Positions 17,064 to 26,761 are shown, counted from the stretch's first letter. The stretch: 64,000 nucleotides of DNA from JADLHS01 sp044225555 (GCA_044225555.1 JBGAIM010000013.1:62001-126000); one strand, 5' to 3'. The notes: generated by a model from the sequence alone, not told the origin. Numbers and translations are program-made.

Positions 17064-18473
17064 TCACCCCAGTGCGAGTTCCTCGCGTGGCTGCCGGACC
17101 AGAACCACGGCGGCGGGCCGCGCCAAATGGACGGCCAGGACCAAGGGAGCGATACGGCCCGTGAACATTAGCGCAATGATAACCACCTTGCCGCCGGCGG
17201 TCAAAAGCGGCGTCACGCCCGTGCTCAGGCCGACCGTGCCGAAGGCCGACACGGCCTCGAAGACAACGGCCATCCAGTGCTGGTTTGTTTGAGATGCGGG
17301 TCGGCCCTCTTCGCATACCATCAGCAAGCCCACGCCCACCACAACGCAGGCCAGGCCGAAGAGCGCGACCATCGTGGCCACGAACGAGGTCCGCTGTGGC
17401 AGCCGGCGATTCCAGAATTGGATTTCATCGCGCCGCCGCAATGCAGCCCACGCGGTAAGCAGTAGAACAACAAACGTCACCGTCTTGATTCCGCCGGCCA
17501 TGGAACCGGGAGCGCCGCCGATGAACATCAAGCCGGTGGTGCAGAGCAGGGTGGGCGGATTCATCTGGCCCAAGTCCACGACGTTGAACCCGGCCGTGCG
17601 CGACATGGCCGAATGGAAGAACGACCACGACAATTGTTCGCTCACGCTGGCGTCCTCAAGCGTGTGATTGATTTCGAACAACCAAGTCATGATGGTGCCC
17701 AGGACCAACAGCACCACGGCGGAAAGCACTGACAACCGGGTTTGCATGGACAACCGCCCGCGCCGCCGTGGGTCACGCCGCCAAAAATAGTAAAAGCGGA
17801 GATTGATGAGCGTCATCAAACCAATGCCGCCCAGGACGACGAGCACCGAGATGACCGCGAGAACCGCCGGCTCCTGGCGCCAGTGAGCGAGGTTATCTGG
17901 ATAGATCGAAATGCCCGCATTGCAGAAGGCGCTGACGGAGTGGAAGGTGGCTTCCCACAGGGTCTGCCACCTGTCCGCCAGCGGGTCCGCGTTTGACATC
18001 AACATGAAGAGGGCCACGGCACCCGCCAGTTCGAGGATCACGACGAAGGCGCAGGCGTAGATGAACACGTCCACCGGGCGTGCTTGCTTCAGTCGGCCCA
18101 CCGTGGCTTGGATCGTTTGCTCGTCCGCGAGTGAAAGCCGGTTGCCGCTCATGAGCACGAGCGAGAGGCTTGCGGTGAAAATGCCGAGTCCACCCGATTG
18201 AATCAACAACAGCAACACGGTCTGTCCAAAGCCGTTGAAGACTTCCGCCACATTCACCGTGCTGAGTCCGGTCACACACGTGGCGGAAGTGGCGATGAAT
18301 AGAGAATCCAACCACCCGAGTGAATGGCCGGGACGATGAGTCCAAGGCAGCATGAGGAGGCCCGCCCCGACCAGGATGATCACTGCAAAACCCAATGGCA
18401 CCAGGCGCAGGTCAATCTCCTGTCGGCGCGGTCGGAACGGTGCGACTGGGGAATTGCTCTTCGGTTCGGTCAT
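17064..18473 (-). CDS. TrkH/KtrB potassium-translocating subunit
   Basis: Inner-membrane K+ (or Na+-coupled K+) uptake channel, 469 residues with four M1-P-M2 repeats. Pore-loop-like segments with the conserved Gly are seen as TSATCVTGLSTVN, ATFHSVSAFCNAGISIYP, FHSAMSRTAGFNVVDLG and FEAVSAFGTVGLSTGVTP. This is the standard four-filter layout. It would form a complex with the adjacent TrkA/KtrA-like protein. Its start overlaps the stop of the antiporter gene by four bases, so influx and exchange functions are in one operon. Confidence 0.95.
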   Translation of the reverse strand: MTEPKSNSPVAPFRPRRQEIDLRLVPLGFAVIILVGAGLLMLPWTHRPGHSLGWLDSLFIATSATCVTGLSTVNVAEVFNGFGQTVLLLLIQSGGLGIFTASLSLVLMSGNRLSLADEQTIQATVGRLKQARPVDVFIYACAFVVILELAGAVALFMLMSNADPLADRWQTLWEATFHSVSAFCNAGISIYPDNLAHWRQEPAVLAVISVLVVLGGIGLMTLINLRFYYFWRRDPRRRGRLSMQTRLSVLSAVVLLVLGTIMTWLFEINHTLEDASVSEQLSWSFFHSAMSRTAGFNVVDLGQMNPPTLLCTTGLMFIGGAPGSMAGGIKTVTFVVLLLTAWAALRRRDEIQFWNRRLPQRTSFVATMVALFGLACVVVGVGLLMVCEEGRPASQTNQHWMAVVFEAVSAFGTVGLSTGVTPLLTAGGKVVIIALMFTGRIAPLVLAVHLARPAAVVLVRQPREELALG

Positions 18474-19741
18474 GTCAGGCGACTGATTGGGTCGTTCTCT
18501 TGTTCAACGGTTGCTGCCCCTTCGGTTGCGGACGTCACGTTCTTTTTCGGCAATGGCGGAGACGCGGGACTTTCGCCGCCCGCGGGCAACAACATCAGTG
18601 CCGGCACGGTCATGAAGAGCCCGGAGAGCAGCAGCCAGGTCGTCAACTTGGCGTCCACACCATGGTTGAGCATTCCCTTTGCGGCCAGGGCCACAATGGT
18701 CAGATTGGGGCAAAGCAACAAGAATGCGTACTGGTCGCCGCCGGTTTTTAACCAGCGGCGGTGCAGAATTTCCCGGACACCCAGCAGCAGCCCGGCGGAG
18801 CCGGCCGCAACCAGGGTTGCCCAATCGAACAGCCATTGCCATTCGACCTGAAGGCCGAGCGCCACAAAGAATATGGGAATCAGGAAACGATGACTGATTG
18901 GTGCGATGCACTCCTCCAGCGACAGCCCGTCATGTTTGGTCCGGCTCATGGCCAACCCCAGAAAAAACGCGGTCTTGGCTGCGTCCAGCCCGAGCCGTTC
19001 GCCGATGGCACAAACCGCGAGCACCAGGAGAACCAGGAAGTGAACGCGCCAATGGGTGGTGCGTTCGAGAATGGTCCGGAAGAGGTTGCCCAGATGCGTG
19101 GCGAAACGGGCGATCAGATAAATTGTTACGCCGATGCCGGCAAGCTTGAGAAGAATGATCCACCGCGAACCGCCCTTGAGGGCCGTCGTTTCAACAGCCA
19201 GGACGAGGATGGCCATCACCTCGAGCGCGACCATGACCTGCAGCAGAAATTGCTTTGGCTGCAGGGCGAACCCCGGATAACTCTTCCATGCCGGATAGGC
19301 CATGCCCACCGAGCAGGCACAAAGCGCGGCGGCGGCAACCAGGGATTGCAGCCAGTTCAATCCGGCATACTGGGCAAGGGCGAAGGCCAGCGGATATTGC
19401 AGCAGCGCCCACGTTGCCGCGCGGCGCAACGGGGCAATCAATTCTCTTGGTTGCGGCAGGTCAATCTCCAACCCCACTTCGAATAGCAGCAACAGGAATC
19501 CGACCTGACCGGCTTGCTCGAGCATGGTGCGGACTTGTGGGTTGGCGAGCGGGCCAAGCAGAAGTCCGAAAATGACAAACGCGGGGAATACCAGCGCGGG
19601 TCGGCCGAGTTTGCGGCAAACATCCGGCACGGCCATAAACAGCAGTACCAGGCAGATGATGATTTCGATATTATTCAAATCGTTGATTTGCGATACACGC
19701 GCGGCAGCAGGATAATGCGCGGACGATGAATGACAATGCAC
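18470..19741 (-). CDS. CPA2-type cation/proton antiporter
   Basis: An integral membrane protein of up to 423 residues with about 11-12 hydrophobic segments and the Na+/H+ exchanger (KefB-like) fold: GRPALVFPAFVIFGLLLGPLANP, LLLLFEVGLEIDL, AVCAIGERLGLDAAKTAFFLGLAMS and a late LCPNLTIVALA. The cytoplasmic TrkA-N tail of KefB/KefC is missing; the adjacent RCK protein might serve in trans. The true start is uncertain: ATG at 19741 gives 21 weakly hydrophilic residues before the first helix, and a TTG at 19678 (LNNIEIIICL) fits related proteins better. First gene of the K+ operon; divergent from the GH13 gene. Confidence 0.85.
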   Translation of the reverse strand: MHCHSSSAHYPAAARVSQINDLNNIEIIICLVLLFMAVPDVCRKLGRPALVFPAFVIFGLLLGPLANPQVRTMLEQAGQVGFLLLLFEVGLEIDLPQPRELIAPLRRAATWALLQYPLAFALAQYAGLNWLQSLVAAAALCACSVGMAYPAWKSYPGFALQPKQFLLQVMVALEVMAILVLAVETTALKGGSRWIILLKLAGIGVTIYLIARFATHLGNLFRTILERTTHWRVHFLVLLVLAVCAIGERLGLDAAKTAFFLGLAMSRTKHDGLSLEECIAPISHRFLIPIFFVALGLQVEWQWLFDWATLVAAGSAGLLLGVREILHRRWLKTGGDQYAFLLLCPNLTIVALAAKGMLNHGVDAKLTTWLLLSGLFMTVPALMLLPAGGESPASPPLPKKNVTSATEGAATVEQENDPISRLT

Positions 19742-19839
19742 TACCCTTGCAACTGCTCCCGGGTCCGCTCGCAGGTTTGCGCGAGCACGCGCTGGCTCAA
19801 CCCCACTTGCCTGCCTGACGGACTGAGGACCGAGGCGAA

Positions 19840-21543
19840 ATGAATTCGGACGTCAATCAAACCAATCCCATTCGTACCAGGAGGTTGAAAACCTTGCTCG
19901 GTCGGCTCTATGGAGAGCGTGTCGCCGCGGATACGCTGCGCTCAATTCACGATCTTATGCGCCGGCAACGTTTGGCGCAAAAAGCGCCTTTGAACGCCGA
20001 ACCACTTTCCGAGCGTGACGCGCTGCTGATCACGTATGCCGACCAAGTGCAGGAACCGGGAAAAACACCGCTGTGCACGCTCGCCAGGTTCTGTGAACAC
20101 CGGCTTGGTGAGGCTATCAGTGGTGTGCACATTCTCCCGTTCTATCCGTGGTCATCGGATGACGGCTTTTCGGTGAAGGATTATTTCGCCGTGGCCTCCG
20201 AATACGGAACGTGGGACTACGTGGCCGAGTTTCGTCCGCACTTCGACCTGATGTTCGATGCCGTGTTCAACCACGCGTCGGTGCAGGGTGATTGGTTTCA
20301 ACGTTTTCTCCGCGACGAGCCGGAGTACCGCGATTTCTTTGTCACGGTTCAAGGCGACCCCGATCTCTCCCAAGTCGTCCGGCCGCGCGCCCTGCCTTTG
20401 TTGACGGAATTCCCAACCGCTCGCGGTCCGGAGAAGATCTGGACCACTTTCAGCGCGGATCAGGTGGATGTGAACGTGAAGAACCCGCGCGTGTTGTTCG
20501 CGTTGCTGGAAGCGCTGCTGTTTTATGTCCGCCATGGGGCGCGGTTCATCCGGCTGGACGCCATCGCGTATCTCTGGAAGGAAATCGGCACATCGTGCAT
20601 TCATCTGCCACAAACTCATGCCGTCATCCAGCTCCTGCGGGCGGTGCTCGACGAGGTTGCGCCCCAGGTCCAACTCATCACCGAGACCAACGTGCCGCAT
20701 GCGGACAACATCTCCTATTTCGGCGATGGCACCAATGAAGCACAACTCGTGTATAACTTCGCCCTGCCGCCACTGGTGTTGCACGCTCTTTTGCAGGGTG
20801 ACGCCACGCACCTCACCCGCTGGGCCGCCACGTTGCGAGTGCCTTCGGACCAAACCACGTTCTTCAACTTCCTGGCTTCCCACGATGGGATCGGTGTGAA
20901 TCCAGCACGCGGCATCCTGCCGGCGGCGGAGATTGATTTCCTCGTTGAGCGCTGTCAGGCCCACGGTGGATTCATCAACGTCAAACACAATGCCGACGGC
21001 TCGAAGAGTCCATACGAGCTGAACATCGTGTACTTCGACGCGGTAAACGATCCCACTGCGAATGAGTCCATCGAAACGCAGGTGAACCGTTTCATGGTGG
21101 CCCAAGCCATTATGCTCGCGCTGGCTGGTGTGCCGGGAATCTATTTTCATTCGCTGTTTGGTTCGCGCAATGATCGCCAGGCCGCGCTGCAAACCGGCAT
21201 CAACCGCCGCATCAATCGGCAGAAGCTGACTCTGGCCGAATTGGAGGCGGACCTGGCGGACCCGCGCTCGTTACGGTCGCGGGTCTTTGGACGGTTCCGC
21301 GAATTGCTGGCCTTCCGGCGGTCGCATCGCGCGTTTGCGCCGGGCTCGTCTCAACAGATAGTGGAAGCCGGCCCGGAGATTTTCGCTGTGTTCCGCAAGA
21401 CCCAGGATGGGCGTGATCAAGTCCTCTGCCTGCACAATGTTTGCGGACGGCAAGTCAGCGTGCCCGCTTCCCTGGCGGGAGTTGGGAATTCAAGTTTGTC
21501 TGCGTTCGAGGTGAAGTGGATCCCGTTATCCGGTGGGAAATGA
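19840..21543 (+). CDS. GH13_18 glycoside phosphorylase (glucosylglycerate/sucrose phosphorylase type)
   Basis: A 567-residue cytosolic enzyme of the sucrose-phosphorylase branch of GH13. The signature FYPWSSDDGFSVKDY is followed by the catalytic residues: Asp240 in FIRLDAIAYLWKE (nucleophile), Glu282 in LITETNVPH (acid/base) and Asp349 in ASHDGIG. No signal peptide is seen. The branch cleaves alpha-glucosides with phosphate, giving glucose 1-phosphate plus sucrose- or glycerate-derived products. Substrate cannot be fixed by eye, but a GT81-like glucosyl-3-phosphoglycerate synthase 2.7 kb away makes glucosylglycerate the best guess. It is divergent from the K+ operon with a 98-base gap. Confidence 0.85.
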   Translation: MNSDVNQTNPIRTRRLKTLLGRLYGERVAADTLRSIHDLMRRQRLAQKAPLNAEPLSERDALLITYADQVQEPGKTPLCTLARFCEHRLGEAISGVHILPFYPWSSDDGFSVKDYFAVASEYGTWDYVAEFRPHFDLMFDAVFNHASVQGDWFQRFLRDEPEYRDFFVTVQGDPDLSQVVRPRALPLLTEFPTARGPEKIWTTFSADQVDVNVKNPRVLFALLEALLFYVRHGARFIRLDAIAYLWKEIGTSCIHLPQTHAVIQLLRAVLDEVAPQVQLITETNVPHADNISYFGDGTNEAQLVYNFALPPLVLHALLQGDATHLTRWAATLRVPSDQTTFFNFLASHDGIGVNPARGILPAAEIDFLVERCQAHGGFINVKHNADGSKSPYELNIVYFDAVNDPTANESIETQVNRFMVAQAIMLALAGVPGIYFHSLFGSRNDRQAALQTGINRRINRQKLTLAELEADLADPRSLRSRVFGRFRELLAFRRSHRAFAPGSSQQIVEAGPEIFAVFRKTQDGRDQVLCLHNVCGRQVSVPASLAGVGNSSLSAFEVKWIPLSGGK

Positions 21544-21739
21544 AGTCGATCGCGATCCGCCCAGAATCCTTCCCTGGGTGCTATTCGCGTAGGCGCGATC
21601 CCGGCGGGATTACCGTTGGTGATGTGGCTCCAGCGCGTGGCTGGATTGCGCAATCACGACTGCGCGCCGTCTGCCGACCTGAGCCGCATTTCCCAAAAAC
21701 TGGGCAGCATTTGCGAACGCGGTCCGGCGTGGCCTGGGC

Positions 21740-22465
21740 TTAGCGGGGGTGTTTTTTCAGCCAGGCAATTAAGTCGTGCCAGTTGCCAGACCGGACGGCG
21801 GATTGAGCGGAAAGCAATTGCCATGTCTGCCAGCCGAAAGCTTGCGCCGGTTCAATGTCGTTGTCGAGGCGGTCGCCGACCATGAGTATTTCCGCCGGGC
21901 TAATGCCGCGCGCTTCGAGCCGGGCGGTAAGCAGGCGAAAGACATGTGGGTCGGGTTTGCTGAAGCCGTTTTCAAATGACCAGAAATGCACGTCGCGGTC
22001 GAAGATGGACCGGTTCAAACCAGCGCCGGCGAGCGCGCCATCCAATTCGCGCACTGTGTAGGCTTGTGAATTGGAGGCGATGCCCAGCAAGCACCGCTGT
22101 TCATTCAGATAGCGCAGACAGGCCGCTGCGCCATCCGCCAGTCGCAGAGTGCGACCGATCTGCATCTGTTCATAGATAAACGCTTCCGTTTGGCTCGAGT
22201 TCAGGCGAGCGAGGTCGGGAATTACTTCGATGACGACCGAAGGCCAGTGGATTTCGGGCCATTGAATACCGCGTGCCTTGGCTGCTGCGTGCTGTCGCGC
22301 CACAACCTGGCTGGTACGAACCGAAAACTCCGTCCGGCTGAAGGGTGGCAATTTGCCGAGTGCCTGGTCGAAAAGCTTGTGCCAGCGGACCTCCGCGTTG
22401 GTCGGCGGCGGGCCCACTTCCAGCAGCGTGGTGTAAATGTCGAAGATAGCGGCTCGGATGTTCAT
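21740..22465 (-). CDS. HAD-superfamily hydrolase (subfamily IA)
   Basis: About 241 residues with the HAD core: motif I FDIYTTL (nucleophile Asp9), motif II LLGIASNSQ, and motifs III/IV in FSKPDPHVFRLL and ILMVGDRLDNDIEPA. The residue two after the nucleophile is Tyr, not the second Asp used by phosphatases; this D-x-Y form is seen in haloacid dehalogenases and some IA members. Dephosphorylation of glucosylglycerate phosphate is suggested by the neighbourhood but weakened by that change. The ATG at 22465 overlaps the GT4 stop (ATGA), so I prefer it to one 15 bases upstream. Confidence 0.83.
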   Translation of the reverse strand: MNIRAAIFDIYTTLLEVGPPPTNAEVRWHKLFDQALGKLPPFSRTEFSVRTSQVVARQHAAAKARGIQWPEIHWPSVVIEVIPDLARLNSSQTEAFIYEQMQIGRTLRLADGAAACLRYLNEQRCLLGIASNSQAYTVRELDGALAGAGLNRSIFDRDVHFWSFENGFSKPDPHVFRLLTARLEARGISPAEILMVGDRLDNDIEPAQAFGWQTWQLLSAQSAVRSGNWHDLIAWLKKHPR

Positions 22466-24054
22466 GCCTGTTTGTGCCATAAAAGGGGATAGAGATTATG
22501 CGCCGCGAGTTTGCTGCCGATGAAATCCGATTGCACCTGTGCGGGCGAGAATGCGACGCCGGGCGAACGCGACATCAAACGGAGCGCGGCCAGCAGCCTT
22601 CGCGCGTAAGCGCTTCCGCCGAGCCAGCGGTTTGCGGTGCGCGGCCACGGAGTCGGGCGGAGACTCTTAGTTGCGGCCCGCCTTTGCCACGTTTCCAGGA
22701 AAGGGTTGAGTGGTGCGCAGGTTTCCCAGGTCTCCCGCGCCGGTCGGGCGAGGATTTCCAATTGGGCGGCAAGCGTGAGGCGGCTGAGGGGCACGGCTTG
22801 CGGATGCCTGGCTGCCAGGAGTGGAGGCGTGGCGATCAACGTGCGGGCAAAAGCGGGCAGCGCCGCGAGCCACGCGTCGAATCGTTTTTGCTGGCGGCTG
22901 TGCTCGGCCCGCCAATCGAATAGTTCGTGCGTAACGAGAATTTCATCGTAGGCCTGGGGAAATCGAAAACCGAATCGTTTCAGATCGGGCGCGATGTTCG
23001 GAAGCCGACGGGCGATGAGTGGTTTTCGCACGGCGGCGGCTTCGAGATAGGGCAGACCAAATCCCTCCTGAATCGAAGTGAGCAACACGGCCTCGCTGGT
23101 GGCCAGCAGGTCTTGGACGGAAGGCTGGCGCGCTTCATTGCCGGCCAGCACGCCGAGCCGCAGTCGCCAACGATGTCGGCGCGCGGCCTCTTGAAGCGCG
23201 TGGAAATAGGGTTGTTCGTCTGCTGAACTGGCTCCGCCGGTCACGACCAGCCAGGCCTCGGGTCGCAACCAGCGCGTGAGCAGCAACGCCTCGGCGATGT
23301 TCTTTCGCCGCAAGGTCCGGCACGGCAGGAGCCACACTGGCGCGTTGCTCCCGGCCAGTTGTTTGCGCATCCAGCCACTGGCGGAACGAATCCGGCGTGC
23401 TGACGGCGGCGGCGCCGGCTCCGTGAGGTTGGGCAACCAGAGTGAACGCTTGGGGAAGTGGCGCTCGAGCACGGTGGCATCGGCGTGGTTGATGGCAACG
23501 TGCAGCAGATGGCGCGGTTGCGGGAAGATGACTTGTGCCGGTGCGTCCAGGCGGTGGAAACCAAAGCGTTGCATTTCGGGCCACCGGGCCCAGCGATTAT
23601 CAAACCACCAGTCGTGATGGTGCGAGATGAGAGGAAGGTTGCGTTTCTCGCAGGCCGCCGCCAGTTCACGTGCCAGCACCAGATTGCGGCCCACACCCAG
23701 ATTGTGCGCCCAGACGAGACAGTTTTTGGCGTTCATGTCGGCGAACAGCTTCGCGAGTGCGTTGCGGATGCGACTGGCGATTCGCGGGGGCGAACCTTGC
23801 TGCTCGGACAGGTAGTTGAACGACGAGTCCACGAAGACTTCACCTTCCACGCCGGCGAGTTGTCCCGTGAAATGCTCCTGCCACGAGTGGTCGGCGCGCT
23901 GACCGGTGGCGAGGACGACGCGATTGATCGAGCGCGCCGCACGAACCAGCTGGGGCGTGGCGAGTTCGATGATGCGGCGGATGCCGCCCGGTCGCAGGTG
24001 ATAGTGTACGATGACCAACGTCACAACGTGATCAGTTTCCCCAACTCCGGCCAT
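22462..24054 (-). CDS. Family 4 glycosyltransferase, long form
   Basis: A 530-residue GT-B glycosyltransferase. The N-terminal half opens with VIVHYHLRPGGIRRIIELATPQL and carries ISHHHDWWFDNRW (compare IAHHHDFAWERERF in the GT4 at 15070-16359). The donor side has LLPCRTLRRKNIAEALLL and the EX7E-type motif SIQEGFGLPYLEAAAVRKP. The last 100 residues are an unassigned Arg/Pro-rich tail. No signal or membrane helix is seen. It is coupled to the HAD gene by an ATGA overlap and divergent from the GT81-like gene, so a role in the same solute pathway is plausible. The acceptor is unknown. Confidence 0.8.
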   Translation of the reverse strand: MAGVGETDHVVTLVIVHYHLRPGGIRRIIELATPQLVRAARSINRVVLATGQRADHSWQEHFTGQLAGVEGEVFVDSSFNYLSEQQGSPPRIASRIRNALAKLFADMNAKNCLVWAHNLGVGRNLVLARELAAACEKRNLPLISHHHDWWFDNRWARWPEMQRFGFHRLDAPAQVIFPQPRHLLHVAINHADATVLERHFPKRSLWLPNLTEPAPPPSARRIRSASGWMRKQLAGSNAPVWLLPCRTLRRKNIAEALLLTRWLRPEAWLVVTGGASSADEQPYFHALQEAARRHRWRLRLGVLAGNEARQPSVQDLLATSEAVLLTSIQEGFGLPYLEAAAVRKPLIARRLPNIAPDLKRFGFRFPQAYDEILVTHELFDWRAEHSRQQKRFDAWLAALPAFARTLIATPPLLAARHPQAVPLSRLTLAAQLEILARPARETWETCAPLNPFLETWQRRAATKSLRPTPWPRTANRWLGGSAYARRLLAALRLMSRSPGVAFSPAQVQSDFIGSKLAAHNLYPLLWHKQA

Positions 24055-24275
24055 TGGTCAATCGTTGGCACCCGTCGAGCTATTTTATTTTGCGCCCACC
24101 TGGAGTGAAGGCTTGCGCCGAATGCCTCAAATTGTAGATTGCGTTTATTCCAAGGGTCCGGGAATGCGTTTTCCCGGAGGCAAATCGGGTGGTCGGGCCG
24201 CCATCCAACAAACCGATTTCACTTCACGCTGGATGGGGAGTGAAAAATCACGGTCTTCATGACCGTCCCGAAAAC

Positions 24276-25490
24276 ATGCCTGATTTCTTTCAAACTGGTG
24301 CCGTGGCGACGTTGCATCGTCTCGGCCGGCTCGACACCCCGCGCCTGGAGCGGGACCTGGAGGAGTACGCCGCGGAGACGCCCATCGCGCTGGTCCTGCC
24401 GTGTCACATCCGCGAATTGGGCACGCCGGCCTTGCGCGGGATTGTGCGGGAGTTGAAGAATGTCCGTTACCTGAAGCAGATCGTGGTGGGCATTGATGGC
24501 GCCAACGGGCGCGAATGGCTGAAGGCGCGGCGTTTTTTTTCGCAACTGCCCCAGAAGCCCATGTTGCTCTGGAACAATGGTCCGCGGATGCAGAAAATGC
24601 TGGAGCGATTGGAGGAGGCGGAGTTGGGGGCCGGCCCCGGGGGCAAGGGGCGCAACGTCTGGTTGTGTTTTGGTTACGTGCTGGCCAGCGAACAAGCTCG
24701 TATGGTGGCGGTGCATGATTGCGATATTCTGACCTACAATCGCGAGTTGTTGGCGCGGCTTTGTTATCCCGTGGCGCATCCCGCCTTCGGGTTCGACTTT
24801 TGCAAGGGCTATTACGCACGCGCCAGCAATAAACTGAACGGTCGGGTCATGCGCCTGCTGGTCACACCGGCGCTGCGCGCCCTCAAAAGCATCATCGGTC
24901 CGCACCCGTTTCTGGTTTACCTGGATACCTTCCGCTACGCACTGTCCGGTGAGATGGCGATGGACATTGATCTCGTACGCCGCAATCGAATCCCCTACGA
25001 CTGGGGATTGGAAATCGGGATGCTGGCCGAGGTGTTCCGCAACTCCGCACCGCGGGCGATTTGTCAGGCGGAGCTTTGCGACAATTACGATCACAAGCAT
25101 CAGGAGCTTTCGGTGCGCGATCCGGAGAAGGGGCTCAACCGGATGGCGGTGGACATCATGCGTTCCATCTTTCGTCGCATGGCGAGCGAAGGCATCAAAC
25201 TGGACCAAGGGTTGTTCGAGACGCTGCAATTTGCCTATATCCGCCAGGCCGAAGATACCTTACGCGCCTATGGTGCAGATGCGGCAATGAATGGCCTTGT
25301 CTTTCCGCGGCACGAAGAGGAGACCGCGGTGGCGATGTTCGGTCGCAGTATTCGCGAGGCGGCGCAGGCGCATGTGAAGGACCCGACGTTCTGGCCGCTG
25401 ATTCCCAATTGGAATCGCGTGGAGTCAGCGCTGCCGGAGTTCCTGGGAGCACTCAATCAAGTTGTCGTGGAGGACAATCAGCTTGGTTGA
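24276..25490 (+). CDS. GT81-like glucosyl-3-phosphoglycerate synthase
   Basis: About 404 residues, GT-A fold, cytosolic. It begins PDFFQTGAVATLHRL, then shows the nucleotide-sugar part IALVLPCH, the metal-binding DxD-type HDCDIL, and acceptor-side KGYYAR with NGRVMRLLVTPALRAL and DWGLEIGMLAEV, all as in glucosyl-3-phosphoglycerate synthase (GpgS). That enzyme joins a nucleotide glucose to 3-phosphoglycerate, the first step to glucosylglycerate. Two starts are possible: ATG at 24276, chosen by family alignment, or GTG at 24189, which has a better Shine-Dalgarno (GGAGG nine bases upstream). A mannosyl-transferring relative cannot be excluded. Confidence 0.8.
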   Translation: MPDFFQTGAVATLHRLGRLDTPRLERDLEEYAAETPIALVLPCHIRELGTPALRGIVRELKNVRYLKQIVVGIDGANGREWLKARRFFSQLPQKPMLLWNNGPRMQKMLERLEEAELGAGPGGKGRNVWLCFGYVLASEQARMVAVHDCDILTYNRELLARLCYPVAHPAFGFDFCKGYYARASNKLNGRVMRLLVTPALRALKSIIGPHPFLVYLDTFRYALSGEMAMDIDLVRRNRIPYDWGLEIGMLAEVFRNSAPRAICQAELCDNYDHKHQELSVRDPEKGLNRMAVDIMRSIFRRMASEGIKLDQGLFETLQFAYIRQAEDTLRAYGADAAMNGLVFPRHEEETAVAMFGRSIREAAQAHVKDPTFWPLIPNWNRVESALPEFLGALNQVVVEDNQLG

Positions 25491-25533
25491 GCAGGCCGCT
25501 GGTTGGTTGCTGCTCGACGCAGCGACCAGGGAA

Positions 25534-26706
25534 TCACTGCTTTGCCCCAAAGCAATAAACGCTGCCGTCATCACTACCGATGACGATTTTCCCGGCGGAG
25601 ACGGCGGGAGAACTTTCGATGGCTTGGCCGATTTCGTACGACCACCGTTCCTGGCCGTCCTTGAGTGAAACCATGTAAAGCCGTCCGTCGTCCGAGCCGA
25701 CCACGACTTTATCGCCGCAGATGACCGACGAACTGTCCACTTTGCCGCGGGTGGCGAAGGACCAGATGCTCTTGCCGTCGGCGCGATTGACACAGTGAAG
25801 TTTTTTGTCGCGTCCGCCGAAGATGACGCGATCACTGGTAACTGCGGGCGAGGAGAAATAAGGAAACTCACGATCGCGAAACGACCAGGCATTCGTGCCG
25901 GCCTTGAGATCAACACTCAGGAAACGATTTTCGTAATGGCCGAAATAGGCATGGCCATCCGCCAGCGCGACCGAGGCGGCGATGGGCGCGCCGATCTCGT
26001 TGCTGCGTGCCAATGTGCCGTCGGCAAGCGAGATGACGTAGAGCAGGCCATCGCAACCGCCAAATGCGGTCTGTCCGTCGGCGACGGCCGGCGAGCCGTT
26101 GATGTAGTTGGCGGACTCATAGACCCAGTTGCTTTTGCCGGTGGCGGCATCGAGGCAGTAGAGTTTGAAGTCGTAGCTACCAAACAGGATGTTCGTCTGG
26201 TCCCCGATGGTAAACCAGTTGGGCGCGCCGAGAATCTTGTCGCCGGTCGCGAATTTCCAAAGCTGTTTTCCGGTGGCGGCATCCAGCGCGTAAAGATTGG
26301 CGTCATTGGCGCCGACGAAAACGGTTCCGTTCAACACAAGCGGCGAAGACTCGATGGCATCGCTGTTGGTGATGGCCCAGATTTGTTTGCCAGTGGCGAA
26401 GTCCAGCGCGTAAAGATGCCGGTCAGTGGAGCCGATGAAAACGCGACCATTGACGATGGCCGGCGAGGACTTCACCGGGCCCTGTGTCTTGAACGTCCAG
26501 AGCAAGGCAGGCTTGTCGGGCAGATTGCCCGTCGCAATACCAGTCAACGCCGGTGCACCGCGGAACATGGGCCAGTCTGCCGGCGCGGCACTCGAAGTGC
26601 CTAACGTCGCCAGTGCAACCAGCCAAACTCCGACATTTGTGAGGGTGACATTCACGCGGCCAATATGATGCAGAGTCGGACGCTTGGCCAAACCTGAATT
26701 ATTCAC
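25534..26706 (-). CDS. Exported PQQ-like beta-propeller repeat protein
   Basis: A 390-residue protein made of repeated blades of the form VxxGxVFIGSxDxxLYALDAATGKxxW (for example residues 90-110, 130-150, 170-190). This is the quinoprotein-like or BamB-like repeat. An N-terminal hydrophobic segment (about residues 25-40) after a basic leader looks like a signal peptide, so it is probably periplasmic. The Trp-rich blade closure is regular, but no PQQ-binding or metal residues typical of dehydrogenases are seen, so a scaffold or binding role is more likely than catalysis. Convergent with the GT81-like gene. Confidence 0.87.
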   Translation of the reverse strand: MNNSGLAKRPTLHHIGRVNVTLTNVGVWLVALATLGTSSAAPADWPMFRGAPALTGIATGNLPDKPALLWTFKTQGPVKSSPAIVNGRVFIGSTDRHLYALDFATGKQIWAITNSDAIESSPLVLNGTVFVGANDANLYALDAATGKQLWKFATGDKILGAPNWFTIGDQTNILFGSYDFKLYCLDAATGKSNWVYESANYINGSPAVADGQTAFGGCDGLLYVISLADGTLARSNEIGAPIAASVALADGHAYFGHYENRFLSVDLKAGTNAWSFRDREFPYFSSPAVTSDRVIFGGRDKKLHCVNRADGKSIWSFATRGKVDSSSVICGDKVVVGSDDGRLYMVSLKDGQERWSYEIGQAIESSPAVSAGKIVIGSDDGSVYCFGAKQ

Positions 26707-26761
26707 GCTGTGGGCCGGCCGGCGATAGTACTCGGTCCGGTGCGCGAATCATCGGGAGTGA

